Source of the DNA: an uncultured Elusimicrobia bacterium
GTDB lineage: Bacteria; Elusimicrobiota; Endomicrobiia; Endomicrobiales; CAIRNS01
Assembly: GCA_903880015.1 (NCBI GenBank)
Contig: CAIRNS010000011.1
Coordinates: 1 to 64,000 of the forward strand
Direction: 5' to 3'
DNA: 64,000 bases
Shown here piece by piece: positions 1-9,180 of this stretch. The notes under the pieces are model-generated. The model saw only the letters and a list, made by a program, of their open reading frames with translations. It was not told the origin of the DNA and made no database searches. The translations under genes were made by a program, and so were the position numbers. Every line of letters begins with the position of its first letter. The stretch's first letter is position 1.

Positions 1-3000
1 CACCATCTCCTGGCCTTCCGTCTCACTGCTCAGCGATACCACCACCGGCTCCTCGCCCATCAACTCCCCGTACGCCTGCGCCAGCCAGTCCTTGCCTGTT
101 CCCGCGTCACCTACCAACAACACATGCTCGCCCAACGCTCGGGCTCTGAGCAGTTCCCGGATCGTATCCAATCCTGACGGGGTCCACTTCAATATGCCGT
201 TATATTGCGCCGGATCTTTAGGTGTTTTTTTCTCAAGAGCATACTCAACTTCACCGTCTATAACTATCCAGTGTTTGCCGTCGCGATTACTAAAGTACTG
301 TACCCGGTTCTCAATGCCCGCGCGATCAGCCGCCGTCACCGCCATTTGGTTCGCTAATGCCGCCGCATCACCGCCGTTGCCCAACGCTTGTGCGATAGAA
401 CGCCCATACTCCGCCTCGATGACCCCCCTGAGCGCCGACCGCTGTGTACTTTCTAAAGCAGCAATAAAATTCTGCGTGCGCCTGACCGTTGTCTCTTCCG
501 TCGCTTCAGGGTTGTTCCAATGATACAACTCGTGATCCACCGCCGCCGCTAAAAGAATTGCATTGCCCTCTTGCAATGCAAGCGCATCTACATACATCAC
601 ACCCGCCTGCATATCCATACTGCCCAATACCCCATATCCTTCACTGACAACTATCGTAAACGGTTTCGTGGCAGGATAGCCCGCAAGAACCGATGCGACG
701 GTCTCCTGCAATTGGTCTTCTTGTTGCTGCTCGACAACAGCGCCCCACTGGTCGTCATTTTCGCTACGCTCGCAAACCGGGTTGCCGCTAACCAGTGCAA
801 CCTTCCATGCGCCTACATACCGGGAGCTCACATTCAACTCATTTTGTTTGCGCAAAACATGCGTCAACCTGCTGCGTTTTCCCGTATCGTTACCAGCCAC
901 CGTACGGACACGGGGGATTGGTTGAATCAATGCCGTGCCCCAGCTTTTTGCAAAGAGGCGCACCAGCCCGCCCGCATGTGCAAAAACCGATTTCATCAAT
1001 TCTATGGGCGTCGCGTTCCGTATCCGCCCCGCATTATACATGCCGTGCGTCCGCGTAACGCTTTCGTTGATTACAACGACACTGATAAACGCCGCCGTTA
1101 ACACAGGGATGGCAATCAGCGGCATAGTGACGGCAAGCGTTACTATGACGCTTAACAATCCAGGAATTACATACGGCAAGCCCAATCCTATTGAAGCAAG
1201 AAGTTTCTCATTGAAATTCCTATAATCATCGTCGAGCGTACTGCGCCCGTCACGGGATGTGCTGTCCAATCCACGGTGAATCCAATCGACAATCACATGC
1301 GCGAATGCAAATCCAACCGTCGCCCACAATACGCCGGCGCCCATACCCGCAACCAAACCAAGTCCCATATAATATGCCGCCACAGGCATGATAACCATGC
1401 CTGTCAACGGAAACAGTATTGACTCAATACGCGGCGCTATCTGTTCGATGTACCGGCGGTATGCCGCCAGACCCCACCGCGCTTTCACCGCGGCAGCACC
1501 TATTGCCAAGGGGCGTTCCTCTTGCCCCGCAAATGTCATCTTCCCATCACGCCACACAAACCGCAGGGCCAGCCCGTTGACAATAAATATCCCCGCTAAC
1601 CCATCGCGCTCAGCAACACTGCCCCGATATTCAATCGGGCCCAGGCGCGCGCCCATGTCCCGATTCCATTCTTCCGCCACGCTGTTCATCGCCGCTGTAA
1701 ATGAATCCTTGGTCATGGAACTCTTGTCCGCAATCAACTGTTGTAATTTTATTTCCGCCGCGCTTATCAGCACTTCTTTATCGCCGCTCGTTTTCAAACC
1801 ATTATTTTCTGACACCAGACATTGCGAAAGATTGTACAACGCCAGGGTCTGCGCCAGGATATCACCCTGCTCACGCGCCACCCGCGCGTATGTCGCCCCG
1901 GATGTGACCGCGTCACCGCCCGTACGCGGGGTGATTACCGCGTAGGATATCCGCGCGCGATCAAGCAGTGCCTGCATCCCGGCTGTATGAAATCCGCCGC
2001 ACACCATCACCGATGTCCGTCGACCTCCTGCACCATTGACCGCTTCGCGTATAGTGTCCATAAACACGGCGTTGCGCGCAAGATTGGTTGTATTATACGC
2101 GTCCAGTTCTTTTATTACGCCGTCCAACCGGGCCATACTGCCGTCATAAGCGTATTGGTTCCACAACGATTGGAACTCGGTTCTGTTGGTCGTGTAATAG
2201 CGGTAATCCTCAGCCGTCACCTGCGTATCAACGACATTCGCCAGTATCTCCATGAAATACACCATGAACGCCACATCACGCGCGCTCCGGGTATCAGCGT
2301 TGGCCCGCATAATGTCGCGGATAAGCGCATTCTCCTCAGCAATTAACCGGGTTAGATGTAACCGCGCAGATATCTGCCGGTACTGCATGAATCCGTTCAG
2401 TGACGCCATGTCGCGCTCAAGAGCAATGTTCCCGCTCAGCGCCGCACTATACACTGCGTCGTAAAAATTGTCCTGCTCATCAGGACGGTTTGCCAGCGCC
2501 GTAAGCGCCGCATACGCTCGAAACGGCATGGTTTTCTTTAATGCCGCAAGCAATTGCCGCAGTTCCCTATTTATCCGTCGAGGATTAATTTCCCGGTGCA
2601 TCCCCTGCAGCAGCAGAAACGCGCTGATGTTGGGGTAACGGGTCATCTCTATCGCGCCGGCTCGGGCGAGTTTTTCTAAGAGCCGGTAATACTTTTCGGC
2701 GCTGATGCTCCCGGTACCGTTGGCGGCAATCAACCGGGCTATTTGCTTCTGCCGGCGATTGTAGTACCGATCCTTGACCGTATCCAAGTTCCGACGCATA
2801 TTGGCAATCAATCCGGCGGACGACTGCTTTCCCGCAAGCAGGCGGGTTAATCGCTTCAAATTGGATTCATACAACACCTGGTTTTCAAGTCCGCTCAGCT
2901 CCGCTTTGTGCGCGCTCGTCGCGCAATAATATTCCGCGCCCGTCAGATACCCTTTGTCCATCAATGCAGTCGCCAACTTCTGCCGACGATCAGTATCAGC

Positions 3001-3372
3001 GATGTCGCGCAGCCACGCGGTGTCGACCTGCCCCCGCGCGCCCTCAAGATATATCTTTTCGATTCCCCGCCGGGACTCTATCGCTCCCAGCACGCCGGCT
3101 ATGTTGCGTTGCACTTCTCCATTGCAATGCATATCCTGAATTATGACCACCAACCCGTCGGACCCGTTATCACGCTGCGTTTCTACCCGCCCAAACGATG
3201 CAGGAATAATCAATCCTAATCCCGTATCCTTGCTCAGTACGCTACCCGCAAAAAGCCCGCCGCTCACCGCTTCTATCGCCCCAACAACTGATGGGCTGAC
3301 GATGAGACTCGCCGTCAGAAGAAGTGCTAACGCTTTGCGCACCATGATGAGGTTCAGATACCGGTATTTCAT
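1..3372 (-). CDS. Giant exported/membrane ORF 1, 3' end beyond window (TraB/TIKI-like, HExxH, P-loop ATPase)
   Basis: The first 1124 codons are seen; the C-terminus lies off the left edge. Start ATG follows GGGAGG at 5-nt spacing and overlaps the upstream stop as ATGA. Residues 1-25 form a hydrophobic signal or anchor. Residues about 70-480 contain a QDMHC motif (His82) and a GGFHTAG motif (His462), resembling the TraB/GumN/TIKI fold; that assignment is inference. Hydrophobic stretches lie at about 655-700 and 733-772. A VDHELYHW motif (HExxH, His947/His951) suggests a zinc peptidase-like site. Near residue 1088 a Walker A motif, GDAGTGKD, starts a P-loop domain like the MoxR/AAA+ group. The order signal, QDxHC, GGFH, membrane segment, HExxH is shared with the giant ORF at 33679-42570, so the two are paralogous in their N-terminal halves. 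Catalytic activity of each part is unproven. Confidence 0.85.
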   Translation of the reverse strand, partial: MKYRYLNLIMVRKALALLLTASLIVSPSVVGAIEAVSGGLFAGSVLSKDTGLGLIIPASFGRVETQRDNGSDGLVVIIQDMHCNGEVQRNIAGVLGAIESRRGIEKIYLEGARGQVDTAWLRDIADTDRRQKLATALMDKGYLTGAEYYCATSAHKAELSGLENQVLYESNLKRLTRLLAGKQSSAGLIANMRRNLDTVKDRYYNRRQKQIARLIAANGTGSISAEKYYRLLEKLARAGAIEMTRYPNISAFLLLQGMHREINPRRINRELRQLLAALKKTMPFRAYAALTALANRPDEQDNFYDAVYSAALSGNIALERDMASLNGFMQYRQISARLHLTRLIAEENALIRDIMRANADTRSARDVAFMVYFMEILANVVDTQVTAEDYRYYTTNRTEFQSLWNQYAYDGSMARLDGVIKELDAYNTTNLARNAVFMDTIREAVNGAGGRRTSVMVCGGFHTAGMQALLDRARISYAVITPRTGGDAVTSGATYARVAREQGDILAQTLALYNLSQCLVSENNGLKTSGDKEVLISAAEIKLQQLIADKSSMTKDSFTAAMNSVAEEWNRDMGARLGPIEYRGSVAERDGLAGIFIVNGLALRFVWRDGKMTFAGQEERPLAIGAAAVKARWGLAAYRRYIEQIAPRIESILFPLTGMVIMPVAAYYMGLGLVAGMGAGVLWATVGFAFAHVIVDWIHRGLDSTSRDGRSTLDDDYRNFNEKLLASIGLGLPYVIPGLLSVIVTLAVTMPLIAIPVLTAAFISVVVINESVTRTHGMYNAGRIRNATPIELMKSVFAHAGGLVRLFAKSWGTALIQPIPRVRTVAGNDTGKRSRLTHVLRKQNELNVSSRYVGAWKVALVSGNPVCERSENDDQWGAVVEQQQEDQLQETVASVLAGYPATKPFTIVVSEGYGVLGSMDMQAGVMYVDALALQEGNAILLAAAVDHELYHWNNPEATEETTVRRTQNFIAALESTQRSALRGVIEAEYGRSIAQALGNGGDAAALANQMAVTAADRAGIENRVQYFSNRDGKHWIVIDGEVEYALEKKTPKDPAQYNGILKWTPSGLDTIRELLRARALGEHVLLVGDAGTGKDWLAQAYGELMGEEPVVVSLSSETEGQEMV

Positions 3373-3875
3373 GTTTTCCTCCCAAAAGAAAAACCGGCCT
3401 TTGCCTGCAGGCCGGTTACCAAAACTTTCTTTACACATGACACTACTGCTGTATCGCCGCGCGCCAGCGATATATGTCCCGTCTTTATCATCTCTAATCC
3501 GCCGGTTGCTCCGGACGGGGCACCGCGGCAACAAAATAATTTCCTCTGCTGATCAATCGGCGGGACAGTGTTCCCAACTTCCGGAATTGATTGGACCCGC
3601 ATAACTAATACCGAGCGGAAAAAAAGGGGCGCACAGACACGCTCATCGCCGGTGTACCCGGTTCCTGATTGTCGATCGGCGGGTGCCGTTATTGATCCCG
3701 TGTTCACTGCATCTACCGACCCTACCATATCGCACATCAATTGCGCCGACTGCTCTGCGGTTAGTAATCGATAGGGTGACTGCGCCCACGCTATGCCCCC
3801 GGGCACACACAAGGATGCCGTCACTATTGACAGTGTTATCAGGCAAGATGAAATTAACTGCATCAAGCTTTTCAC
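3369..3875 (-). CDS. Small secreted protein of unknown function, coupled to giant ORF 1
   Basis: A 168-residue ORF starting with GTG, preceded by GGGAG at about 11 nt. Residues 1-31 are a clear signal peptide ending in a GIAWA cleavage site, so the product is exported. The mature part has several cysteines and no family I recognise; its start (SPYRLLTAEQSAQL) weakly recalls leader-type motifs, but I do not assign it. The stop overlaps the start of giant ORF 1 as ATGA, indicating translational coupling. The last codons run through a terminator-like hairpin, so translation of this gene could control read-through into the giant gene. An alternative in-frame ATG at 3863 lacks a well-placed ribosome binding site. 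A 7-T run in the coding strand near 3619-3625 is a possible frameshift site; I cannot rule out that the second half is read in another frame. Confidence 0.6.
   Translation of the reverse strand: MKSLMQLISSCLITLSIVTASLCVPGGIAWAQSPYRLLTAEQSAQLMCDMVGSVDAVNTGSITAPADRQSGTGYTGDERVCAPLFFRSVLVMRVQSIPEVGNTVPPIDQQRKLFCCRGAPSGATGGLEMIKTGHISLARGDTAVVSCVKKVLVTGLQAKAGFSFGRKT
3382..3417 (-). terminator. Terminator-like hairpin inside the end of the small ORF, just before giant ORF 1
   Basis: On the minus strand AACCGGCCT (3417-3409) pairs with AGGCCGGTT (3400-3392) across an 8-nt loop, followed by TTTTTCTTTT. The structure lies in the last codons of the small secreted ORF and about 10 nt before the GGGAGG ribosome binding site of giant ORF 1. 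It looks like an intrinsic terminator or attenuator that a translating ribosome could melt. Confidence 0.65.
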
Positions 3876-3898
3876 AGGTATATGAGCTCCCTATCATT

Positions 3899-3927
3899 AG
3901 TATAAGAGAAAAGGGTGCAATTAACAA
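3899..3927 (-). promoter_or_regulatory. Sigma70-type promoter for small ORF and giant ORF 1
   Basis: The minus strand reads TTGTTA (3927-3922), a 17-nt spacer, then TATACT (3904-3899). The predicted start of transcription near 3892 leaves a leader of about 17 nt to the GTG at 3875. It would drive the small secreted gene and, by read-through, giant ORF 1, separately from dapB upstream. Confidence 0.65.
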
Positions 3928-4049
3928 GGACTTTTTGAGGAATATTTGTGAAACTTGTTTTGCCCTGAAAGGGCGCAATTCATCGCTGCGGAAAAAATAT
4001 CTCCGTGACCGGGAAGAAATGAAAGAGGAAGAGTAATTTTTGTGCGTTA

Positions 4050-4829
4050 CTACAGCGCAGAACTGGGGTTGAGTACATCCTGCATGTCGTATAATCCGGC
4101 GGATTTTTTGGCGAGCCAATGGGCGGCGCGGAGGGCGCCGGCGGCAAAAGTGTCGCGGGAATGCGCGCGGTGGACCAACTCTATGCGTTCACCCGGGCCC
4201 GCAAAATAAACGGTATGGTCGCCGACAATGTCGCCCGCACGGACCGACATAACGCCGATTTCTTCTTGTTTCCGGGGGCCGGTGAGACCCTTTCGGCCGT
4301 ACACCCCGTCTTTTGCCATGTCACTGCCACGGGTTTCAGCTATCACCTGCGCCAAATGAGCGGCGGTTCCTGAGGGGGCGTCTTTTTTCTGATTATGATG
4401 CAATTCAACAATCTCGACATCGTATCCCGGCACGGCTTTTGCCGCGGCGCGAGCCAAAGTAAACAGAAGATTTACGCCAATGGACATGTTCGGCGAAAAA
4501 ACGATGGGAATTGTTTTCGCAGCGTCTTTAATCCGCAGTACCTGATCGGGCGACAATCCAGTAGTTCCGATAACGATTGCCTTCTTCTGGGCAAGAGCCA
4601 CCGCCAGATGTTCCATGGTCGCGACAGGTGAGGTAAAATCGATGGCCACATCGGCACGGAAAAGAGCTTCAGAAAAATTGTCAGTGATTTTTAGGGTACC
4701 GGTACCGATACTCGCATTGCCGGTATGTTCGACCGCGCCGACCACCCGGAAAACATCATCCGCCGCGGCAAGCCGGATAATGCTCGCCCCCATCTTCCCC
4801 GCCGCCCCGCAAACCACTAAATTTATCAT
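4050..4829 (-). CDS. dapB: 4-hydroxy-tetrahydrodipicolinate reductase
   Basis: This 259-residue protein reduces 4-hydroxy-tetrahydrodipicolinate with NAD(P)H in the diaminopimelate/lysine pathway, in the cytoplasm. The N-terminal Rossmann nucleotide motif reads GAAGKMG (residues 8-14). The family active-site signature ELHHNQKKDAPSGTA is complete around residues 145-160, and the C-terminal part keeps RAGDIVGDH and HRAHSRDTF. Length is normal. It is the last dap gene of a lysA-dapF-dapA-dapB minus-strand series, but a 312-nt gap with hairpin repeats separates it from dapA, so it may be expressed at a different level. A GGGA-type ribosome site precedes the ATG. Confidence 0.96.
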   Translation of the reverse strand: MINLVVCGAAGKMGASIIRLAAADDVFRVVGAVEHTGNASIGTGTLKITDNFSEALFRADVAIDFTSPVATMEHLAVALAQKKAIVIGTTGLSPDQVLRIKDAAKTIPIVFSPNMSIGVNLLFTLARAAAKAVPGYDVEIVELHHNQKKDAPSGTAAHLAQVIAETRGSDMAKDGVYGRKGLTGPRKQEEIGVMSVRAGDIVGDHTVYFAGPGERIELVHRAHSRDTFAAGALRAAHWLAKKSAGLYDMQDVLNPSSAL

Positions 4830-4880
4830 GATATTCCCATGCCTTTCATCAGAAACTTGTACCGCTTATATGTTCTCAAT

Positions 4881-4914
4881 TTTTGATCCCCTTTTGAAAA
4901 AGGGGGCTCAAAAA
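4881..4914. repeat. A/T-flanked C/G hairpin between dapA and dapB
   Basis: TTTTGAtCCCCTTTT pairs with AAAAGGGGG and a following TCAAAA, giving a strong hairpin with T or A tracts on both sides. It could act as a terminator on either strand. It is one arm type of the dispersed CCCCCTTTG/CAAAGGGGG hairpin family seen elsewhere in the window. Confidence 0.6.
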
Positions 4915-4954
4915 AAGTGATGTATTTTCTTCTTGAAATCTAATTAACCGTTAA

Positions 4955-5100
4955 ACACGGAAAATCCTCCCCCGCCCTCCTTGGTCAAAGGAGGGAGCAC
5001 AAACAACATGCAGACATATGGAAAAACCCAACATAATAAATTATTTTCATTGTCTATCCGTCGCCCCCTTTAACAAAGGGGGACACAGGGGGATTTGATG
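4955..5100. repeat. Inverted pair of dispersed C/G hairpin repeats (MITE-like) between dapA and dapB
   Basis: A forward copy (AACACGGAAAATCC then CCCTCCTTGGTCAAAGGAGGG, 4955-4998) faces a reverse copy (CCCCCTTTAACAAAGGGGG then ACACAGGGGGATTTGATG, 5063-5100). Each arm is itself a hairpin; together they form imperfect terminal inverted repeats around an A/T-rich core of about 65 nt. No ORF is inside. With the hairpin at 4881-4914 this accounts for most of the 312-nt gap between dapB and dapA. Confidence 0.7.
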
Positions 5101-5141
5101 TTTCTGTTAATCATCAATCGCCTGCACAGCTTCGCGAGCAA

Positions 5142-6017
5142 CTATTTCAACAGCCCGTATGCTTTCAACGCCTTTTCAAGGGTGGGCTTATTTGCATCTT
5201 CAATCGCGCACATGGGCAGACGAAGGTCGGGTGAACACAGTCCGAGCATCCCCATGGCCGTTTTTACCGGGATGGGATTGGTTTCAATGAACATCGCCTG
5301 AATCAACGGAAGAAGCCGGTAATGCAGTTTCTGCGCCGCGGGAATATCCCCTTTTTGCCAGGCGGAAACCAGGGCTGCCGTGTCGGCGGGGACAATATTT
5401 GCTACGACGGAAACTATGCCGGTTCCGCCGATGGAAAGCACGGGCAAGGTCAATGCATCGTCACCCGACAACAGGTCCATGCCCGGACACAATGCATGGA
5501 TATGCGCCATCTGCTCGAGCGAGCCGGACGCTTCTTTGATTGCCGTTATGTTCGGGCATGCGGCGGACAGTTTTTTGACGGTAGCCGGACTTATATTAAC
5601 ACCCGTACGACTTTGGATATTGTAGAGCATCAAGGGCATTTTAACGCAATCAGCAATCGCCTTAAAATGAAGGAACAATCCTTTTTGAGTCGGTTTGTTG
5701 TAATACGGCGACACCAGCAAGGCGCCGTCGCAACCGGCCTTTTCCGCGAACACCGTCATGGCAATAGCTTCATCGGTGCTGTTGGAACCCGTGCCGGCAA
5801 CAACCTTCACCCGCTTGCGGGCAATTTTCACGACGGCAGCAATAACCTGTTCGTGCTCTTCGTTCGACAGGGTAGCCGATTCGCCGGTCGTCCCGCAGGG
5901 AACAATGCCCGCCGTCCCGCTTTTAATGTGCCACTCAACAAGTTCCTCTATCTTGGCATAATCAACCTGGCCATTTTTAAACGGCGTTACCAGAGCTACA
6001 AACGATCCTGAGAACAT
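5142..6017 (-). CDS. dapA: 4-hydroxy-tetrahydrodipicolinate synthase
   Basis: A 291-residue TIM-barrel lyase that condenses pyruvate with aspartate semialdehyde, the first committed step to diaminopimelate and lysine. Visible family residues are the PCGTTGES threonine pair near residues 41-48, the YNIQSRTGVN tyrosine/arginine motif near 133-142, and the Schiff-base lysine in ITAIKEASG near residue 161. GTGSNST (about 76-82) is also typical. Length is normal. It lies 21 nt downstream of dapF and is presumably co-transcribed with lysA and dapF. The IQS in place of the usual VP in the tyrosine motif is a tolerated variation. Confidence 0.96.
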   Translation of the reverse strand: MFSGSFVALVTPFKNGQVDYAKIEELVEWHIKSGTAGIVPCGTTGESATLSNEEHEQVIAAVVKIARKRVKVVAGTGSNSTDEAIAMTVFAEKAGCDGALLVSPYYNKPTQKGLFLHFKAIADCVKMPLMLYNIQSRTGVNISPATVKKLSAACPNITAIKEASGSLEQMAHIHALCPGMDLLSGDDALTLPVLSIGGTGIVSVVANIVPADTAALVSAWQKGDIPAAQKLHYRLLPLIQAMFIETNPIPVKTAMGMLGLCSPDLRLPMCAIEDANKPTLEKALKAYGLLK

Positions 6018-6038
6018 AAAACCCCCATACCTACGATT

Positions 6039-6866
6039 TCAAATTTCTATTTCACCGGTAAATGATATTTCCGCGGGACCTTCAAGATTGACATTGGACA
6101 CCGGGGACAGAAAATCACCACCGCCGTTAAGGGCATAGGAAACCTTCAGCGTGTATCCGCCGCGGGTAATGCACTGTACCGGGGGCTTGACCAATCCGCG
6201 CAACCCGGCGATAATAGCGCTTGCCGTAACGCCGGTGCCGCAGGCAAGCGTTTCACATTCCACGCCGCGTTCATAGGTGCGAACGAATATCGTATGTTCG
6301 TCCTTTTTCTGGACAAAATCAACATTCGTTCCCGCCGGCGCAAACGCCCGGTGATAGCGGACCATCTGACCGATGCCTTCTACATCAAGTTTTTCTATGT
6401 CATTGACAAATATAACCGTATGCGGCACGCCGGTGTTGATGAACGAAACATCAAACTCCCGCTTTTCAACTTTCAAAGTGAAATCAAGCCGCGCGTCTTT
6501 TGGTTCATATAAGCCCAGGCGCACTGTTTTTCCGATAATCTCGGCATTGACCAGGCCGGCATCCGTTTCAAACGACATTTTTTTTGCGGCAATGCCGACC
6601 ACATGGGCAAACCGGACGATTGACCTGCCGCCGTTGCCGCACATTGACGCCATTGAACCGTCTGCATTATAAAATCTCATGCGGAACTGCGCGGTGGCGC
6701 TTGACTCAAGAAGAATAAGCCCGTCCGCGCCGATAGAAAACTTCCGGGCACACCATTTCTGCGCTAATGCCGGTATGGCGCGCGGCAAAATCTTTTTGCG
6801 GTTGTCAACGACGATAAAATCGTTGCCGGCCGCTGATATTTTATAAAACGGTATTTTCTTTGTCAT
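6039..6866 (-). CDS. dapF: Diaminopimelate epimerase
   Basis: This 275-residue enzyme converts LL- to meso-diaminopimelate for peptidoglycan and lysine synthesis. The N-terminal AAGNDFIVVDN motif is present. Both catalytic cysteines are seen: the first in SMCGNGGRS (about residue 76), the second in ETLACGTGVTASA (about residue 210). Length is usual. It starts 2 nt after the lysA stop codon, which means tight coupling in a lysA-dapF-dapA unit. Aspartokinase and the LL-diaminopimelate-forming step (DapL or DapD/C/E) are not in this window. Confidence 0.96.
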   Translation of the reverse strand: MTKKIPFYKISAAGNDFIVVDNRKKILPRAIPALAQKWCARKFSIGADGLILLESSATAQFRMRFYNADGSMASMCGNGGRSIVRFAHVVGIAAKKMSFETDAGLVNAEIIGKTVRLGLYEPKDARLDFTLKVEKREFDVSFINTGVPHTVIFVNDIEKLDVEGIGQMVRYHRAFAPAGTNVDFVQKKDEHTIFVRTYERGVECETLACGTGVTASAIIAGLRGLVKPPVQCITRGGYTLKVSYALNGGGDFLSPVSNVNLEGPAEISFTGEIEI

Positions 6867-6868
6867 AG

Positions 6869-8113
6869 CTATTCCCTACCCAGCCGTTCAACGGCGACCA
6901 GATCGGCGTAGGTCTCGCGCCGGCGAATTAAAACGATACGCGAACCGTCAATCATAACCTCTGCGGCACGTCCCCGCGAGTTATACTGCGACGACATTGC
7001 CATGCCGTACGCACCGGTACACGCAACCGCCAGACGGGAGCCGGGCTCCGGCACTGCCAGCGTGCGGTCCAATCCGAGAAAATCGCCGGTTTCGCAGATA
7101 GGGCCGACCACATCGGCCTGCACCTGCCGCGCCGCGGTTTTCTTTACCGGGACGATGTCGTGATACGCCTCATACAAAGTGGGGCGGATTAAGTCGTTCA
7201 TGGCGCCGTCAACAATAAAATAATTTTTACCGGCGGAATTTTTGCGATACACTACGCTGACCAGAAAAACCCCTGCGTTGCCCACGATGGCGCGCCCCGG
7301 CTCACAGATAAATGTTCCCGTAAAACCCTTAAAGACCGGCACAACGGCGTCGCGCAGTTCGCGCGGCGTCGGCGGAACTTCGTTCTGATAGCGAATCCCC
7401 AGCCCGCCGCCCATGTTGACATACCGCAGTGTAATATTTGCCGCCTGCAGCTGCAGACGGAGCTTCTCTATCTTTACCGCGGCATTATGAAACGGCTTGA
7501 CTGTCGTTATCTGGGAACCGATGTGGCAATGAATCCCTGCGACATCGATATGCGTAATCTTGGCGGCAGTCCGGTAGGCGGCTACGGCTTCATCGTACGG
7601 TATGCCGAACTTCGCTTTGCCGGTCCCGGTCGAAATATACCGGTGAGTTTTCGCATCCACATCCGGATTGACGCGAAACGCGATGGAAGCTGTTTTTTTC
7701 AACCGCTTGGCAACGGATGCGATTGCCGCCAGCTCTTCCATTGACTCTACATTAAACATCAGAATGCCGGTAGCAAGGGCGTACTCGATCTCTGCAATGG
7801 TCTTGCCGATACCGGCATACACTATTTTCTTGGGCTCAAAACCCGCGCGCAACGAGCGGTACAGCTCTCCGCCCGAAGTAATGTCCGCGCCGGAGCCCTG
7901 TAAAATTAATTCTCTTAAAACCGTATAATTGGTGTTTGCCTTTGTCGCATAACACACCAGATGAGGAAGACCCTCAAATGCAGCGTCAAACGCTTTGTAA
8001 TTGGATATCAGACGGGCGCGGGAGTAGACATATACGGGCGTGCCAAAGCGCCGCGCCACCGTTTCAAGAGAAACATTTTCGCAATATAATTCGTTTTTCC
8101 GGTACGCCAGCAT
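6869..8113 (-). CDS. lysA: Diaminopimelate decarboxylase
   Basis: A 414-residue PLP enzyme of the alanine-racemase/ornithine-decarboxylase fold III class that decarboxylates meso-diaminopimelate to lysine. The PLP lysine is in CYATKANTN near residue 45. The GIHCHIGSQ histidine motif, the glycine-rich NMGGGLGIRY and the EPGRAIVGNAG phosphate-binding motif follow, and the ICETGDFLG cysteine motif near residue 330 completes the active site. I place the start at ATG 8113 because AGAGGA stands 4 nt before it; an in-frame start 54 nt upstream adds non-conserved residues. It is the first gene of the dap series. Confidence 0.95.
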   Translation of the reverse strand: MLAYRKNELYCENVSLETVARRFGTPVYVYSRARLISNYKAFDAAFEGLPHLVCYATKANTNYTVLRELILQGSGADITSGGELYRSLRAGFEPKKIVYAGIGKTIAEIEYALATGILMFNVESMEELAAIASVAKRLKKTASIAFRVNPDVDAKTHRYISTGTGKAKFGIPYDEAVAAYRTAAKITHIDVAGIHCHIGSQITTVKPFHNAAVKIEKLRLQLQAANITLRYVNMGGGLGIRYQNEVPPTPRELRDAVVPVFKGFTGTFICEPGRAIVGNAGVFLVSVVYRKNSAGKNYFIVDGAMNDLIRPTLYEAYHDIVPVKKTAARQVQADVVGPICETGDFLGLDRTLAVPEPGSRLAVACTGAYGMAMSSQYNSRGRAAEVMIDGSRIVLIRRRETYADLVAVERLGRE

Positions 8114-8250
8114 AGATTCCTCTTTTTTCCTCAAAAACACCTTATTACAAGCTACTAAATTGGTCAATTCTTGTCAACGAACGAAGCACGAAAAGCATTA
8201 TTAAATATGATGTTTTTTGAGAAACATGCCGCTGTTCGAAGCGCCATTGT

Positions 8251-9180
8251 TTAGTGTTTTTTTTCACGAGATGCGAGGAAATGGTCAAATTTGTAAGTAT
8301 ACGCAGTCAGTATATCGGTTCGGCTCAGCCACATCGCCTGGGCATTTTCTTTCATGGCTTCAGCTCTGTTGCCGCGGTGAAAAGACAAAACAGCAAGAAA
8401 AAAATGGATACTGCCTTCTTTCGGCGCCTTGTCCTGCGCAATGCGCAGAAAGTGTTCTGCCAGCGGCAGATTATTGTTGCGCAAATGAACGAGCCCCGCC
8501 GCAAGATAGCCCTCGACGCGACCCGGGTCAATCTCGATAGCGCGGGAAATGCTTTTTTCAGCGCCGGTAAAGTTTTTTCCCTGTTCGTACAGATTCCCCA
8601 AATGCAATAAGTCGTCGTAACGCTCTTCACGGAAGATGGCCTGCTGTAACAGCGTAATGGAAAGATCCAAATCACCTGAATTTTCAGCGCATTGAGCCAT
8701 CGCGCGGTACAGTTCCGTGGTAGGTTGTATGGCCATTGCTTTACGAAAATATTCCATTGCCTGCGTCATCAACCCTTGTTGCAGGTAAAGTTGAGCCATG
8801 GCAAAAGAGGCATTGAATGATTTCCGGTTATAGCGAAGAACGGTCACAAACTCTTGGCGCGCGAGTTCGTAGAGTTCATTGTGCTGATACACCTGCGCCA
8901 CCAACAAGTGCGCATCTTCCTTTTTCGGGAAAAGGGTTATCGCTTCCTGGCAAAATTCAACAGCCTTCTCAGAATTTCCGGCGTCTGCGTATGTCCGGGA
9001 AAGCTTCAAAAGAATTTCATAGCGCTCTTTCTTGGAATGTTTCTGCGCAAGCACCAGTTTGCACTCTTTGACGATGGCCGCGTGATTGGACGCAGGTGGT
9101 TGCGCGTCGGCAGCAACGGACTGCGCGCGCACCAAAGAACAACACAAGAAAATCAGGGCACTACTTAAAAGTATCTTCAT
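8251..9180 (-). CDS. Secreted TPR-repeat protein
   Basis: A 309-residue protein with an N-terminal signal peptide (residues 1-19, ending SLVRAQ) and a body made almost entirely of tetratricopeptide repeats from about residue 35 to 290. Repeat signatures such as the A-x-x-Y-A motif with 34-residue spacing recur (for example GNSEKAVEFCQEAITLFP and NFTGAEKSISRAIEIDP). It probably works in the periplasm as a scaffold. Its start overlaps the end of the patatin gene by 20 nt, so it belongs to the same operon as that gene and the TolC-like channel. Partner proteins cannot be told from sequence. A 137-nt gap to lysA follows and shows no ORF. Confidence 0.85.
   Translation of the reverse strand: MKILLSSALIFLCCSLVRAQSVAADAQPPASNHAAIVKECKLVLAQKHSKKERYEILLKLSRTYADAGNSEKAVEFCQEAITLFPKKEDAHLLVAQVYQHNELYELARQEFVTVLRYNRKSFNASFAMAQLYLQQGLMTQAMEYFRKAMAIQPTTELYRAMAQCAENSGDLDLSITLLQQAIFREERYDDLLHLGNLYEQGKNFTGAEKSISRAIEIDPGRVEGYLAAGLVHLRNNNLPLAEHFLRIAQDKAPKEGSIHFFLAVLSFHRGNRAEAMKENAQAMWLSRTDILTAYTYKFDHFLASREKKH

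Noticed and set aside
92-3604. Many plus-strand open frames of 60-185 codons opposite giant ORF 1
   Set aside because: They have no ribosome sites, no family motifs, and lie fully antisense to a motif-bearing frame that is open for 1124 codons.
3643-4119. Minus-strand frame of 158 codons overlapping dapB end and the small ORF
   Set aside because: It has no signal peptide or motif, overlaps dapB, and the better supported frame is the signal-peptide ORF with promoter at 3899-3927.
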